From Thermobrachium celere DSM 8682 (GTDB lineage Bacteria > Bacillota > Clostridia > Clostridiales > Caloramatoraceae): a stretch of 64,000 nucleotides of DNA. Positions 54,955 to 63,701 of this stretch are shown one piece after another (position 1 is the first letter of the stretch; the number at the start of each line of letters is the position of its first letter). The stretch covers positions 744,386 to 808,385 of the forward strand of contig NZ_HF952018.1 in NCBI RefSeq assembly GCF_000430995.1, read 5' to 3'. The notes beneath the pieces were generated by a model. The model ran no database searches. It saw only the letters and a list, made by a program, of their open reading frames with translations, and was not told where the DNA came from. The translations under genes were made by a program, and so were the position numbers.

Positions 54955-55860
54955 ATGTCTTGGTTTGAAAAACTAAAACAAGGTCTTACAAAAACAAGAA
55001 ATGTAATTAATGACAAGGTTGATGCTCTATTATCCTTTACAAAAACAATAGATGAAGAGCTTTATGAGGAACTTGAGGAGATTTTAATTACATCTGATGT
55101 TGGTGTAAATACTACTATGAAGATTATTGAACAATTAAGAAAGAAAGTTAAGGAAAATAGAGTTGATGATCCAGCTAAAGTTAAGGAGTTATTAAAACAA
55201 ATTATCGCAGATATTTTAGATAATGAAAGTGAATCAGTCATTCCAAAATCTATACCTGCAGTATATATAGTGGTTGGTGTTAATGGAGTTGGTAAGACTA
55301 CTTCAATTGGAAAGATGGCACACTATTTAAAGCAAAAAGGTTATAAGGTAATGTTAGCTGCAGCAGATACTTTTAGGGCAGCAGCTATTGATCAGTTGGA
55401 AGTTTGGGCAAGAAGAAGTGGAGTAGATATAATAAAGCATCAAGAGGGTGCAGATCCTGCCGCAGTTGTCTTTGATGCAATACAAGCAGCAAAGGCAAGA
55501 AAGGTAGATATATTAATTTGTGATACTGCTGGTAGACTTCATAATAAGAAGAATTTAATGGAGGAGCTAAGAAAAATAAATAGAATAATAGAGCGAGAAT
55601 ATCAAGAAGCATATAAGAGGACATTTTTAGTTCTAGATGCAACAACAGGGCAAAATGCATTAAATCAAGCTAAAGAGTTTATGAATGTTGCAAATGTTAA
55701 TGGATTGATTTTGACTAAATTAGATGGTACTGCCAAGGGAGGCGTTGTTATTTCAATTGCAAATGAATTAAATATACCAGTTACAATGATAGGTGTTGGA
55801 GAAGGAATAGATGATTTACAGGAGTTTAATCCAAAGGAATTTGCCGATGCAATTTTATGA
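54955..55860 (+). CDS. ftsY: Signal recognition particle receptor FtsY
   Basis: The 301-residue GTPase has an N domain with helical bundle and a G domain with GVNGVGKTTSIGKMA (P-loop near 110-122), DTAGRLHNKKNLM and TKLDGTAKGG. The acidic A domain of E. coli is absent, as usual in Firmicutes. It docks SRP-ribosome complexes at the membrane. gggagg precedes the ATG. Its partner Ffh is encoded just downstream after ylxM. Confidence 0.97.
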   Translation: MSWFEKLKQGLTKTRNVINDKVDALLSFTKTIDEELYEELEEILITSDVGVNTTMKIIEQLRKKVKENRVDDPAKVKELLKQIIADILDNESESVIPKSIPAVYIVVGVNGVGKTTSIGKMAHYLKQKGYKVMLAAADTFRAAAIDQLEVWARRSGVDIIKHQEGADPAAVVFDAIQAAKARKVDILICDTAGRLHNKKNLMEELRKINRIIEREYQEAYKRTFLVLDATTGQNALNQAKEFMNVANVNGLILTKLDGTAKGGVVISIANELNIPVTMIGVGEGIDDLQEFNPKEFADAIL

Positions 55861-55876
55861 TGTTAAGTAAAAATAC

Positions 55877-55905
55877 TTGACACATTTAATTTATTTTGTT
55901 ATTAT
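55877..55905 (+). promoter_or_regulatory. Promoter for ylxM-ffh-rpsP
   Basis: TTGACA (55877-55882), a 17-bp spacer and TATTAT (55900-55905), in the 64-bp gap after ftsY and about 20 bp before ylxM. It gives the SRP genes a second input independent of smc. Confidence 0.78.
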
Positions 55906-55924
55906 CATTTAGGGATGTGCAATT

Positions 55925-56257
55925 ATGGATAAGTTAAGCTATATTGTCTTATTATTAGATTTTTATAGAAATCTTTTAACTGAAAAACAAAGAGATATTA
56001 TGTCAAGACATTACGAAGAGGATATGTCTTTGGCTGAAATAGCTGAAGAATATGGGATATCAAGGCAAGCAGTACATGATATAATAAAGAGAAGTGAAAA
56101 AATATTAATTGATTATGAAAATGAGCTAGGATTAGTCGACAGGTTTTTAAAACAAAAACAAGAGCTAATAAAGATAAAAGAACTTCTTAGTAAATATGAA
56201 GAAAATGAAGACATTAAAAAATCAATTGAAATTCTTAATAAGCTTTTAGATATATGA
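55925..56257 (+). CDS. ylxM: YlxM/p13-like SRP-associated DNA-binding protein
   Basis: The 110-residue protein has a sigma-70 region-4-like helix-turn-helix, EDMSLAEIAEEYGISRQAVH (about residues 34-53), and a C-terminal coiled coil. In streptococci YlxM interacts with SRP and modulates the Ffh/FtsY GTPases. It directly precedes ffh, the usual place. Confidence 0.92.
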   Translation: MDKLSYIVLLLDFYRNLLTEKQRDIMSRHYEEDMSLAEIAEEYGISRQAVHDIIKRSEKILIDYENELGLVDRFLKQKQELIKIKELLSKYEENEDIKKSIEILNKLLDI

Positions 56258-56272
56258 TTGGGAGGTCATTTT

Positions 56273-57613
56273 ATGGCTTTTGAAGGGCTTACGTCTAAGC
56301 TTCAAGAAACATTTAAAAAGTTAAGGGGTAAGGGTAAATTAACTGAAAAAGACGTAAAAGATGCAATGCGTGAAGTTAAATTAGCCCTTCTTGAAGCTGA
56401 TGTTAATTATAAAGTAGTAAAAGATTTTATAAGCAGTGTTTCAGAAAGAGTAGTTGGAGCAGAGGTAATGGAGAGCTTAACTCCAGCTCAACAAGTCATT
56501 AAAATTGTTAATGACGAATTAATTAAATTAATGGGAAGCACCGAAAGTAAGTTAAGACATTCTAATACTCCTCCAACTGTAATCATGCTTGTAGGTCTAC
56601 AGGGTGCAGGTAAGACAACTATGGCTGCTAAGTTGGCACTACATTTAAAGAAACATAATAAAAAGCCACTTCTTGTAGCAGCTGACGTGTATAGACCTGC
56701 AGCAATTAAACAGTTGCAAATACTTGGTAATCAGATAGATGTTCCAGTATTTAGTTTAGGCGATAAAGTAAATCCTGTTGATATAGCTAAGGCAGGAATA
56801 GAAAGTGCAAAAAAACAAGAACGTGATTATGTAATAATAGATACAGCAGGACGACTCCATATAGATGAAGAATTAATGCAGGAGTTAAAAAATATAAAGG
56901 AAGAGGTTAATCCTACTGAAATCTTATTAGTAGTTGATGCAATGACTGGTCAAGATGCGGTTAATGTTGCAGAACATTTTAATAACAATTTAAATATTAC
57001 AGGTGTCATCTTGACTAAGTTAGATGGTGATACAAGAGGCGGTGCTGCAATATCAGTAAAGGCAGTTACTAATACGCCTATTAAGTTTGTAGGTACTGGT
57101 GAAAAGCTTAATGACTTTGAGATATTCTATCCTGATAGAATGGCCTCAAGAATACTAGGAATGGGAGATATTTTAAGCCTAATAGAAAAGGCACAAGAGG
57201 CTATAGATGAGAAAAAGGCTGCTGAACTTGAGAAAAAGATACTTAGCCAAGAGTTTACTCTTGAGGATTTCTTAGAACAAATGCAACAAATGAAAAAGAT
57301 GGGGCCATTAAAGGATTTAATAAAAATGATACCTGGCGTAGATGTTTCTAAATTAGGTGATATGGAAGTTAATGAAAAAGAGCTTCTACATGCAGAAGCA
57401 ATTATAAAGTCAATGACAAAGGAAGAGAGAAGAAATCCATCAATAATAAATGCTAGTAGAAAAAAGAGAATTGCTAAGGGTTCAGGAACAAGTATTCAAG
57501 AAGTAAATAAATTATTAAATGGGTTTGAACAGGCAAGAAAGATGATGAAACAGTTTGGAGATTTACAAAAAAATATGAAAAAAGGGAAATTTAAATTTCC
57601 TTTCTTTAAATAA
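56273..57613 (+). CDS. ffh: Signal recognition particle protein Ffh
   Basis: The 446-residue protein has the N and G domains with GLQGAGKTTMAAKLA (P-loop near 106-119), DTAGRLHIDEEL and TKLDGDTRGG, then a methionine-rich M domain (about 325-446) with ILGMGDILSLIEKA and MTKEERRNPSIINASRKKRIAKGSG split across it. It binds 4.5S RNA and signal peptides. The ATG at 56273 follows GGGAGG by 8 nt. rpsP follows 34 bp later. Confidence 0.97.
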   Translation: MAFEGLTSKLQETFKKLRGKGKLTEKDVKDAMREVKLALLEADVNYKVVKDFISSVSERVVGAEVMESLTPAQQVIKIVNDELIKLMGSTESKLRHSNTPPTVIMLVGLQGAGKTTMAAKLALHLKKHNKKPLLVAADVYRPAAIKQLQILGNQIDVPVFSLGDKVNPVDIAKAGIESAKKQERDYVIIDTAGRLHIDEELMQELKNIKEEVNPTEILLVVDAMTGQDAVNVAEHFNNNLNITGVILTKLDGDTRGGAAISVKAVTNTPIKFVGTGEKLNDFEIFYPDRMASRILGMGDILSLIEKAQEAIDEKKAAELEKKILSQEFTLEDFLEQMQQMKKMGPLKDLIKMIPGVDVSKLGDMEVNEKELLHAEAIIKSMTKEERRNPSIINASRKKRIAKGSGTSIQEVNKLLNGFEQARKMMKQFGDLQKNMKKGKFKFPFFK

Positions 57614-57647
57614 ATCTTGACAACAAGTATTGTAAGGAGGTGAAAAT

Positions 57648-57893
57648 ATGGCAGTAAAGATCAGATTAAGAAGAATGGGTGCTAAGAAGGCTCCTTTCTA
57701 CAGAATAGTTGTTGCTGATTCAAGATCACCAAGAGATGGTAGATTTATTGAAGAAATAGGATACTACAATCCAATTGCTGAGCCAGCTGATATAAAGATT
57801 GATGTTGAAAATGCTAAGAAGTGGTTAGCAAATGGAGCTCAACCATCAGATACAGTAAAGCGTCTATTCAAGATTGCTGGTGTTATAGAGTAA
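57648..57893 (+). CDS. rpsP: 30S ribosomal protein S16
   Basis: The 81-residue protein starts [20 protein letters not shown] and contains [20 protein letters not shown], the S16 signature. aaggaggtg precedes the ATG. It lies between ffh and the KH-domain gene, the conserved Firmicute order, and is needed for 30S assembly. Confidence 0.97.
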   Translation: MAVKIRLRRMGAKKAPFYRIVVADSRSPRDGRFIEEIGYYNPIAEPADIKIDVENAKKWLANGAQPSDTVKRLFKIAGVIE

Positions 57894-57908
57894 TGGAGGT
57901 GGATTACC

Positions 57909-58136
57909 ATGAAGGAATTGGTTGAGGTAATCGCCAAGTCACTTGTTGATAACCCTGATAAGGTTCAGGTAAATGAAATTTCAGGTGAGCAATCAGTTAT
58001 AATAGAATTAAAGGTTGCTCCTGAAGATATGGGAAAAGTAATTGGAAAGCAAGGAAGAATTGCTAAGGCCATTAGAACTGTTGTTAAGGCTGCAGCAATT
58101 AAAGAGAATAAAAGAGTAATAGTGGAAATAATATAA
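57909..58136 (+). CDS. khpA: KH-domain RNA-binding protein KhpA (YlqC)
   Basis: The 75-residue protein is a single KH domain with the [16 protein letters not shown] loop that contacts RNA. KhpA partners with KhpB (Jag) in controlling cell division and sRNA-mRNA contacts in several Gram-positives. It follows rpsP by 15 bp with ggaggtgg upstream of its ATG, and a terminator separates it from rimM. Confidence 0.94.
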   Translation: MKELVEVIAKSLVDNPDKVQVNEISGEQSVIIELKVAPEDMGKVIGKQGRIAKAIRTVVKAAAIKENKRVIVEII

Positions 58137-58138
58137 AT

Positions 58139-58168
58139 AAAAAGAGTTAGGATATCCTAACTCTTTTT
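58139..58168 (+). terminator. Terminator after khpA
   Basis: A perfect 30-bp palindrome, 15-bp arms 58139-58153 / 58154-58168, with A-run and T-run at the ends. It should form a strong stem with a small loop. Confidence 0.9.
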
Positions 58169-58189
58169 AACATAAAAGGGTGTGATAGA

Positions 58190-58693
58190 ATGAAACAATA
58201 TCTTAAGGTTGGTCAAATAATTAATACTCATGGTATAAAGGGTGAAGTAAAGGTATACCCTTTAACTGATGATATCAAAAGATTTAGTAAACTAAAGTTT
58301 GTTTTTATTAAAAAAGATGAAAATTATAATAAAGTAAACGTTGAAGGGGTAAAATACTTTAAAAATCTTGTTATTTTAAAGCTAGAAGGAATAGATAATA
58401 TGACAGAGGCTGAAAAATATAAAAGGGTATATCTTTATGTAGATAGAGAAAATGCTGTAGAACTAGAAGAAGATACTTATTTCATTGCAGATCTTATTGG
58501 ATTAGATGTTTATACTCTAGAGGGTGAATATTTAGGAAAAATAACAGATGTGTTTAGCACAGGAAGTAATGACGTATATGAAATAAAGAAGGATAAAAAG
58601 AGTATATTAATACCAGCAATCAAAGATGTTGTTAAGGAAGTAGATATTGATAATTCCGTTATGAAAATTAATTTATTAGAGGGATTAAGATGA
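58190..58693 (+). CDS. rimM: 16S rRNA processing protein RimM
   Basis: The 167-residue protein has a N-terminal beta-barrel with VGQIINTHGIKGEVKVYPLT and a C-terminal PRC-barrel domain (LIGLDVYTLEGEYLGKITDV, VPAIKDVVKEVD-like end). It assists maturation of the 30S head with S19. It overlaps trmD by 4 bp (ATGA), which couples the two. Confidence 0.95.
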   Translation: MKQYLKVGQIINTHGIKGEVKVYPLTDDIKRFSKLKFVFIKKDENYNKVNVEGVKYFKNLVILKLEGIDNMTEAEKYKRVYLYVDRENAVELEEDTYFIADLIGLDVYTLEGEYLGKITDVFSTGSNDVYEIKKDKKSILIPAIKDVVKEVDIDNSVMKINLLEGLR

Positions 58694-59430
58694 AATTTGA
58701 TGTACTTACGCTTTTTCCAGAAATGTTTGAAGCACTAAATCATAGTATTTTAAAAAAGGCTCAGGAAAAAAATATAATACAAATTAATGTTACAAATATA
58801 AGAGATTTTGCCTATAACAAGCATAAAAAAGTGGATGATTATCCTTATGGCGGCGGAGCAGGTATGGTAATGCAACCTGAGCCTATTTATAATGCTGTAG
58901 ATTACATTGTTGAAAAGTATGGATATAAACCATACACAGTTATTATGTCTCCAAGAGGAAAAAGGTTTGAACAGAGGGACGCCAAAAGGCTTGTAGAAAA
59001 AGAGCATATTTTAATGATATGTGGACATTATGAAGGTATTGATGAGAGAGTGTTAAATATAGTTGATGAAGAAATTTCAATTGGAGATTTTGTTTTAACT
59101 GGAGGAGAAATAGCCTCAATGGCAATAATTGACTGCATAAGTCGTTTGGTTCCGGGTGTTCTTCAGAAACAACAGAGTTATGAAGATGAGTCTTTTTATG
59201 ATGGACTTTTAGAATATCCTCAATATACAAGACCAGAAGAATTTAGAGGTATGAGAGTTCCAGAAGTTTTATTGTCTGGTCATCATGAAAATATCAGAAA
59301 ATGGAGAAAATATCAATCTTTAAAAATTACATATGAAAGAAGACCAGACCTTTTGAAAAATAAAACATTAACTAAGGAAGAACAGGAAATGCTTAATGAT
59401 ATAATTAAACAAAATATGAGTCTAAAGTAA
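58690..59430 (+). CDS. trmD: tRNA (guanine(37)-N1)-methyltransferase
   Basis: The 246-residue SPOUT methyltransferase modifies G37 next to the anticodon and prevents frameshifting. It begins MKFDVLTLFPEMFEALNHSI and has VDDYPYGGGAGMVMQPEP, ICGHYEGIDERV and the knot motif SIGDFVLTGGE. The tail GHHENIRKWRKYQSL is canonical. It overlaps rimM and precedes the rplS promoter. Confidence 0.97.
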   Translation: MKFDVLTLFPEMFEALNHSILKKAQEKNIIQINVTNIRDFAYNKHKKVDDYPYGGGAGMVMQPEPIYNAVDYIVEKYGYKPYTVIMSPRGKRFEQRDAKRLVEKEHILMICGHYEGIDERVLNIVDEEISIGDFVLTGGEIASMAIIDCISRLVPGVLQKQQSYEDESFYDGLLEYPQYTRPEEFRGMRVPEVLLSGHHENIRKWRKYQSLKITYERRPDLLKNKTLTKEEQEMLNDIIKQNMSLK

Positions 59431-59450
59431 AAAAATATGTAAAAATATTG

Positions 59451-59479
59451 TTGAACTATTTAATTATGTATGATATAAT
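59451..59479 (+). promoter_or_regulatory. Promoter for rplS
   Basis: TTGAAC (59451-59456), a 17-bp spacer and TATAAT (59474-59479), giving a leader of about 65 nt. Confidence 0.82.
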
Positions 59480-59486
59480 AATCGTT

Positions 59487-59540
59487 GTGTAAAAACGGGC
59501 GTTCCTCTGAAAAACTCATGAACGTCTAGGATAAAGGGAG
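59487..59540 (+). ncRNA. Candidate L19 ribosomal protein leader
   Basis: The leader carries an 8-bp stem gggcgttc (59497-59504) / gaacgtct (59520-59527) with two G-U pairs, then taggataaagggagg with the ribosome binding site. Structured leaders before rplS are known in Firmicutes and may allow L19 autoregulation. The match to the L19 leader family is from position and general shape, not from a covariance search. Confidence 0.5.
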
Positions 59541-59550
59541 GTAAAAGGAC

Positions 59551-59898
59551 ATGGATATCATTAGAGCTATTGAAGCAGAACAACTTAGAAATGATCTTCC
59601 AAACTTTGGACCTGGGGATACTGTAAGAGTACATGTTAAGGTTAAGGAAGGAAACAGAGAAAGAATCCAAGTTTTTGAAGGAATCGTATTAAAGAGACAA
59701 AATGGTGGAATTAGAGAAACATTTACAGTAAGAAAGATTGCTTACGGTGTAGGTGTTGAGAGAACATTCCCAGTTCACTCACCAATGATTGATAAGATTG
59801 AAGTTGTAAGAAGAGGTAAGGTAAGAAGAGCTAAGCTTTACTACCTAAGAAAGAGAGTAGGAAAGGCTGCAACAAAGGTAAAAGAAATTATGGACTAA
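59551..59898 (+). CDS. rplS: 50S ribosomal protein L19
   Basis: The 115-residue protein has [20 protein letters not shown] and the [20 protein letters not shown] core typical of L19, which sits at the subunit interface. aaagggaggt precedes the ATG. It has its own promoter and leader and a terminator, and rbgA, whose product assembles the 50S, follows. Confidence 0.97.
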   Translation: MDIIRAIEAEQLRNDLPNFGPGDTVRVHVKVKEGNRERIQVFEGIVLKRQNGGIRETFTVRKIAYGVGVERTFPVHSPMIDKIEVVRRGKVRRAKLYYLRKRVGKAATKVKEIMD

Positions 59899-59930
59899 TG
59901 GGGCTGATTATCAGTCCCATTTTACTTTTA
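59898..59930 (+). terminator. Terminator after rplS
   Basis: Stem atggggctga (59898-59907) / tcagtcccat (59911-59920) with one G-U pair and a 3-nt loop, then TTTTACTTTTA. It overlaps the rplS stop codon. Confidence 0.85.
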
Positions 59931-59969
59931 TTGGATCTTTTTGTATAATTGCTGTGGAGGTGATAAAAA

Positions 59970-60839
59970 TTGAATATACAATGGTATCCTGGTCATATGG
60001 TAAAAACTAAAAGGCAAATAGAGGAGAGTTTAAAGGTAATAGATGTTGTAATTGAACTTCTTGATGCTAGAATTCCAATAAGTAGTAAGAACCCTGATAT
60101 AGATGAGTTAATTAAAAATAAGCCTAAGGTAATTATTTTAAATAAGTGTACTCTAGCAGATGAAAATGTAACAAGAGAATGGATAAAGCACTTTAAAAAT
60201 AAAGGAATACTAGCTATTGAAGTAGATTCAATGTCTGGTAAGAATATAAATAAGGTTTTTCCAATAGTTAAAGAATCAGTAAAGGACAAATTTGAAAGAA
60301 AAATAGCAAAGGGTATTGTAGGTAGGCCTATACGTGCACTTGTTGTTGGTATTCCTAATGTAGGTAAATCATCATTCATAAATAAAATTTCAAACAAGTC
60401 TAGTGCAAAGACTGGTGATCTACCAGGAGTTACAAGGTCTAAGCAATGGATTAAGGTAAATAAAGAGTTTGAACTATTAGATACACCTGGTATATTATGG
60501 CCAAAGTTTGAAGATGAAAAAGTTGCATTACATTTATCCTATACAAAATCAATAAAGGAAGAAATATTGGATATAGAACAATTAGCAGTTAAGTTTATAG
60601 ATGAGATGAAGCAAAAGTTTCCAAAGTCATTGACAGAAAGATATAAAATAGATGTGACAAAACCATCTATAGATATTTTAAACGACATAGGAAGAAAAAG
60701 AGGATGTATTGTTTCGGGTGGAGAAGTTGATACACTTAGAGCAGCCAATATATTGTTTGAAGATTTTAGAACTGCTAAACTAGGAAAAATTTCATTAGAG
60801 ACTCCAAAGGATGAAATAGAGGTGGAAAATGAAAATTAA
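59970..60839 (+). CDS. rbgA: Ribosome biogenesis GTPase RbgA (YlqF)
   Basis: The 289-residue circularly permuted GTPase starts NIQWYPGHMVKTKRQIEE, with ILNKCTLAD (G4) first, then VVGIPNVGKSSFIN (G1) and LDTPGILWP (G3), and an ANTAR-like C-terminal domain. RbgA is essential for late 50S assembly in Bacillus. A TTG start at 59970 follows ggaggtg. It overlaps rnhB by 11 bp. Confidence 0.95.
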   Translation: MNIQWYPGHMVKTKRQIEESLKVIDVVIELLDARIPISSKNPDIDELIKNKPKVIILNKCTLADENVTREWIKHFKNKGILAIEVDSMSGKNINKVFPIVKESVKDKFERKIAKGIVGRPIRALVVGIPNVGKSSFINKISNKSSAKTGDLPGVTRSKQWIKVNKEFELLDTPGILWPKFEDEKVALHLSYTKSIKEEILDIEQLAVKFIDEMKQKFPKSLTERYKIDVTKPSIDILNDIGRKRGCIVSGGEVDTLRAANILFEDFRTAKLGKISLETPKDEIEVENEN

Positions 60840-61584
60840 AGAGCTAGAAGAATTAATAAAGAATGCATCATTTGAAGAATTTGAAAAAATAAAAAATCAG
60901 TATTATGATTTAAATAACAAATCATTAGTTAAGCTATTTGATAGATATGAAAAGAAAATAAAAAAAGAACTATTATTAATAGAAGAGTACGAAAAGAGAA
61001 CAGAATATGAAAGATCTTTATTAGAAAAGGGATATAAATTTATTGCAGGGGTTGATGAAGTAGGAAGAGGACCATTAGCTGGCCCAGTTTATGCAGCAGC
61101 TGTAATACTTGATTTAAAAAAGCCAATTTATGAAATAAAAGATTCTAAAAAATTGTCACATAATAAAAGAAAAGAGCTATCTGAAAAAATAAAACAAAAT
61201 TGTATTGCATATTCAATTGCTTATGCAACAGAAAAGGAAATAGATGAATTAAATATACTTAATGCTACCAAATTAGCTATGAAGAGGGCAATAGAATCCT
61301 TAAAAATAAAACCAGATTATGTTCTAATTGATGCAGTATCTTTAGACATTGATATTGAATATAGCTCTATTATAAAAGGAGATGATGTGTCTGCATCAAT
61401 AGGTGCAGCTTCAATTATTGCAAAAGTTGAGAGAGATGAATTTATGGATTCTATAGCTAAGAAATATACTTTATACGGGTTTGAAAAAAATAAAGGATAT
61501 GGTACAAAGGATCATATAGAAGCAATTAAACTATATGGGCCTTGTGAGATACATAGAAGGAGTTTTTTAAAAAATATATTATAG
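60829..61584 (+). CDS. rnhB: Ribonuclease HII
   Basis: The 251-residue enzyme removes ribonucleotides and RNA from DNA hybrids. It has AGVDEVGRGPLAGPVYAAAV with the first two catalytic acids, and IDAVSLDI and SIIAKVERDEFM with the rest. The first 70 residues form an N-terminal helical extension also present in Bacillus. It overlaps the rbgA end. Confidence 0.96.
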   Translation: MKIKELEELIKNASFEEFEKIKNQYYDLNNKSLVKLFDRYEKKIKKELLLIEEYEKRTEYERSLLEKGYKFIAGVDEVGRGPLAGPVYAAAVILDLKKPIYEIKDSKKLSHNKRKELSEKIKQNCIAYSIAYATEKEIDELNILNATKLAMKRAIESLKIKPDYVLIDAVSLDIDIEYSSIIKGDDVSASIGAASIIAKVERDEFMDSIAKKYTLYGFEKNKGYGTKDHIEAIKLYGPCEIHRRSFLKNIL

Positions 61585-61592
61585 GTGATAAT

Positions 61593-61952
61593 ATGAATAA
61601 AAGGGTATTGGGTGAGTTTGGTGAGAAGGCAGCTAGACAGTTTTTGTTAAATAATGGGTATAAGATTATAGATTTTAATTATAGAAATAAATATGGTGAA
61701 ATTGATATTATAGCAGAACAAAATGACAGTATTGTTTTCATAGAAGTTAAAACCAGAAGTTCAAATAGATATGGTTTTCCCTGTGAAGCTGTCGACTACA
61801 GGAAACAAGATAAAATTAAAAAGGTGGCGTTAGGATATTTAAATGAAAGATGTATAAAGAGGAAATTTATTAGATTTGATGTAGTGGAAGTATATATTGA
61901 AAGAACAGGAGAAAATATAAGTAAAATTAATATAATAAAGGATGCATTTTAA
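61593..61952 (+). CDS. yraN: YraN family putative endonuclease
   Basis: The 119-residue protein has GEFGEKAARQFLLNNGYKI and YGEIDIIAEQNDSIVFIEVKTR, the PD-(D/E)xK-like core of the UPF0102/YraN family. No biochemical activity has been firmly established for it. It follows rnhB by 8 bp with taggtg before its ATG, and is followed by a strong terminator; comM and dprA, genes of DNA uptake, come next. Confidence 0.93.
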   Translation: MNKRVLGEFGEKAARQFLLNNGYKIIDFNYRNKYGEIDIIAEQNDSIVFIEVKTRSSNRYGFPCEAVDYRKQDKIKKVALGYLNERCIKRKFIRFDVVEVYIERTGENISKINIIKDAF

Positions 61953-61955
61953 AGG

Positions 61956-62018
61956 CTGCATAAAAACATTCCGATTTTAATGTTTATTCATAAAAGGAAT
62001 GTTTTTATGCAGTTTTTT
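61956..62018 (+). terminator. Terminator after yraN
   Basis: A perfect 17-bp stem pairs 61956-61972 with 61996-62012, with a 23-nt loop and TTTTTT at 62013-62018. Confidence 0.9.
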
Positions 62019-62107
62019 ATTTAGAGGGAATTACTCTAATATAATGTTTATATGCTATAGAGACATAAATACTTTACGTGTCTTTTACATTAAACTATCC
62101 TATTTTA

Positions 62108-62137
62108 TTGATTAAATATAAAAAATAAGGATATAAT
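62108..62137 (+). promoter_or_regulatory. Promoter for comM-dprA
   Basis: TTGATT (62108-62113), an 18-bp spacer and TATAAT (62132-62137), about 35 bp before the start codon. Confidence 0.68.
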
Positions 62138-62171
62138 TAACAATAAATTATTTATGTATAGGGGGAAAACT

Positions 62172-63692
62172 ATGATAAGTAGAGTTAACTCTATTTGTTT
62201 AATGGGAATGGATGGATATGTAATTGATATTGAAGTGGATATACAAACAGGGTTACCTACGTTTAATATGGTTGGACTTCCGGATGCGGTTATAAAGGAG
62301 TCAAAGGAAAGAGTTAAAAGTGCAATAAAAAATTCATATTTAGAGTTTCCAAGAGGAAAGGTTTTAGTTAATTTTGCACCAGCAGCGCTAAAAAAAGAAG
62401 GTAATCATTTAGATTTGCCTATAGCTGTCTCCATTTTAAAGGCAAATGATCAAATAAAAGCAGATTTAAATGGAGATATTTTTATTGGTGAGTTGGCTTT
62501 AAATGGTGAAATACGTAGTGTAAAAGGTATACTTCCTATGATAATTGAAGCTAGATCAAAAGGTTTTAAGAGGGCGTTTATCCCAATAGATAATGTTAAT
62601 GAAATAAAAATGATAGATGGCATTGACATATATGCAGTAAATGATTTAAAGGAATTGATCCATTTTTTAAATTCAGAAATACAAATTGATAAGGTTGAAA
62701 ATATAAAATATGATGTAAAGAGTGCAAAACATAATGTTGATTTTAATGAAGTTAAAGGACATAGTTTTGCAAAAAGAGCTGTTGAAATTGCAGCAGCAGG
62801 CTTTCATAACATTTTAATGTATGGTCCTCCTGGTTCAGGGAAAACTATGATAGCTCAAAGAATACCTACAATACTTCCATATTTAACATATGAAGAAAGT
62901 CTTGAAGTATCAAAGGTTTACAGTATAGTAGGTGGGCTTAAGGATACAGACATGATATTTTTACCTCCCTTTAGGAATCCACATGTCAATGTTTCGACAA
63001 ACTCACTCATTGGAGGAGGTACTGTTCCAATACCTGGTGAAGTTTCCTTGGCACATAATGGCGTTTTATTTTTAGATGAATTTACTGAATTTAAAAAGGA
63101 AAGCTTGGAGGCATTAAGGCAACCACTTGAGGATGGCGTTGTTACCATTTCAAGAGTTAAGGCAAAATATACATTTCCAGCTAGATTTATGCTTGTTGCT
63201 GCAATGAATCCATGTCCATGTGGTTATTATGGTTCAAATATAAAGGAATGTAAGTGTACAGAAATACAGATTAAAAATTATTTATCGAGAATTTCAGGTC
63301 CTATTTTAGATAGAATAGATATACATATAGAGCTTAATCCAGTAAAATTTGAAGAGTTAAATAGTGATGATAAAGAGATAAGCTCTGCAGAAATTTTAGA
63401 GAGAGTTATCAAGGCAAGGTATATTCAAAAAGAGAGGTTTAAAGGCGAAGGAATTTTGTACAATTCTCATATGAAATCAAAACATATTAAAAAGTATTGT
63501 AAGTTAGATAAAGATGCAGAGTCTATTTTAGAAAGTGCATATAAAAAATACAATATGACAACAAGATCATATACTAAAATTTTAAAGATTTCACGTACTA
63601 TTGCTGATTTGGATAATAGTGAAATAATTGGACTTAAGCATATTGCAGAGGCACTCCAATATAGAAAATTAGATGGAACTTTAATTAAATAG
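62172..63692 (+). CDS. comM: YifB/ComM family magnesium chelatase-like AAA+ ATPase
   Basis: The 506-residue protein has an N-terminal Lon-like S5 domain (GLPTFNMVGLPDAVIKESKE), a AAA+ core with GPPGSGKTMIAQR (Walker A near 222-234) and LFLDEFTEF (Walker B), and a C-terminal Mg-chelatase-like part. ComM is a hexameric helicase that promotes branch migration during transformation in Gram-negatives. The ATG at 62172 follows gggggaa. It is 9 bp before dprA, so both are probably expressed together. Confidence 0.95.
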   Translation: MISRVNSICLMGMDGYVIDIEVDIQTGLPTFNMVGLPDAVIKESKERVKSAIKNSYLEFPRGKVLVNFAPAALKKEGNHLDLPIAVSILKANDQIKADLNGDIFIGELALNGEIRSVKGILPMIIEARSKGFKRAFIPIDNVNEIKMIDGIDIYAVNDLKELIHFLNSEIQIDKVENIKYDVKSAKHNVDFNEVKGHSFAKRAVEIAAAGFHNILMYGPPGSGKTMIAQRIPTILPYLTYEESLEVSKVYSIVGGLKDTDMIFLPPFRNPHVNVSTNSLIGGGTVPIPGEVSLAHNGVLFLDEFTEFKKESLEALRQPLEDGVVTISRVKAKYTFPARFMLVAAMNPCPCGYYGSNIKECKCTEIQIKNYLSRISGPILDRIDIHIELNPVKFEELNSDDKEISSAEILERVIKARYIQKERFKGEGILYNSHMKSKHIKKYCKLDKDAESILESAYKKYNMTTRSYTKILKISRTIADLDNSEIIGLKHIAEALQYRKLDGTLIK

Positions 63693-63701
63693 GTGATTAA
63701 T

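Noticed and set aside
59993-60397. Open frame of 134 codons opposite rbgA
   Set aside because: It is a reverse-strand shadow of the conserved GTPase frame, with no ribosome binding site.
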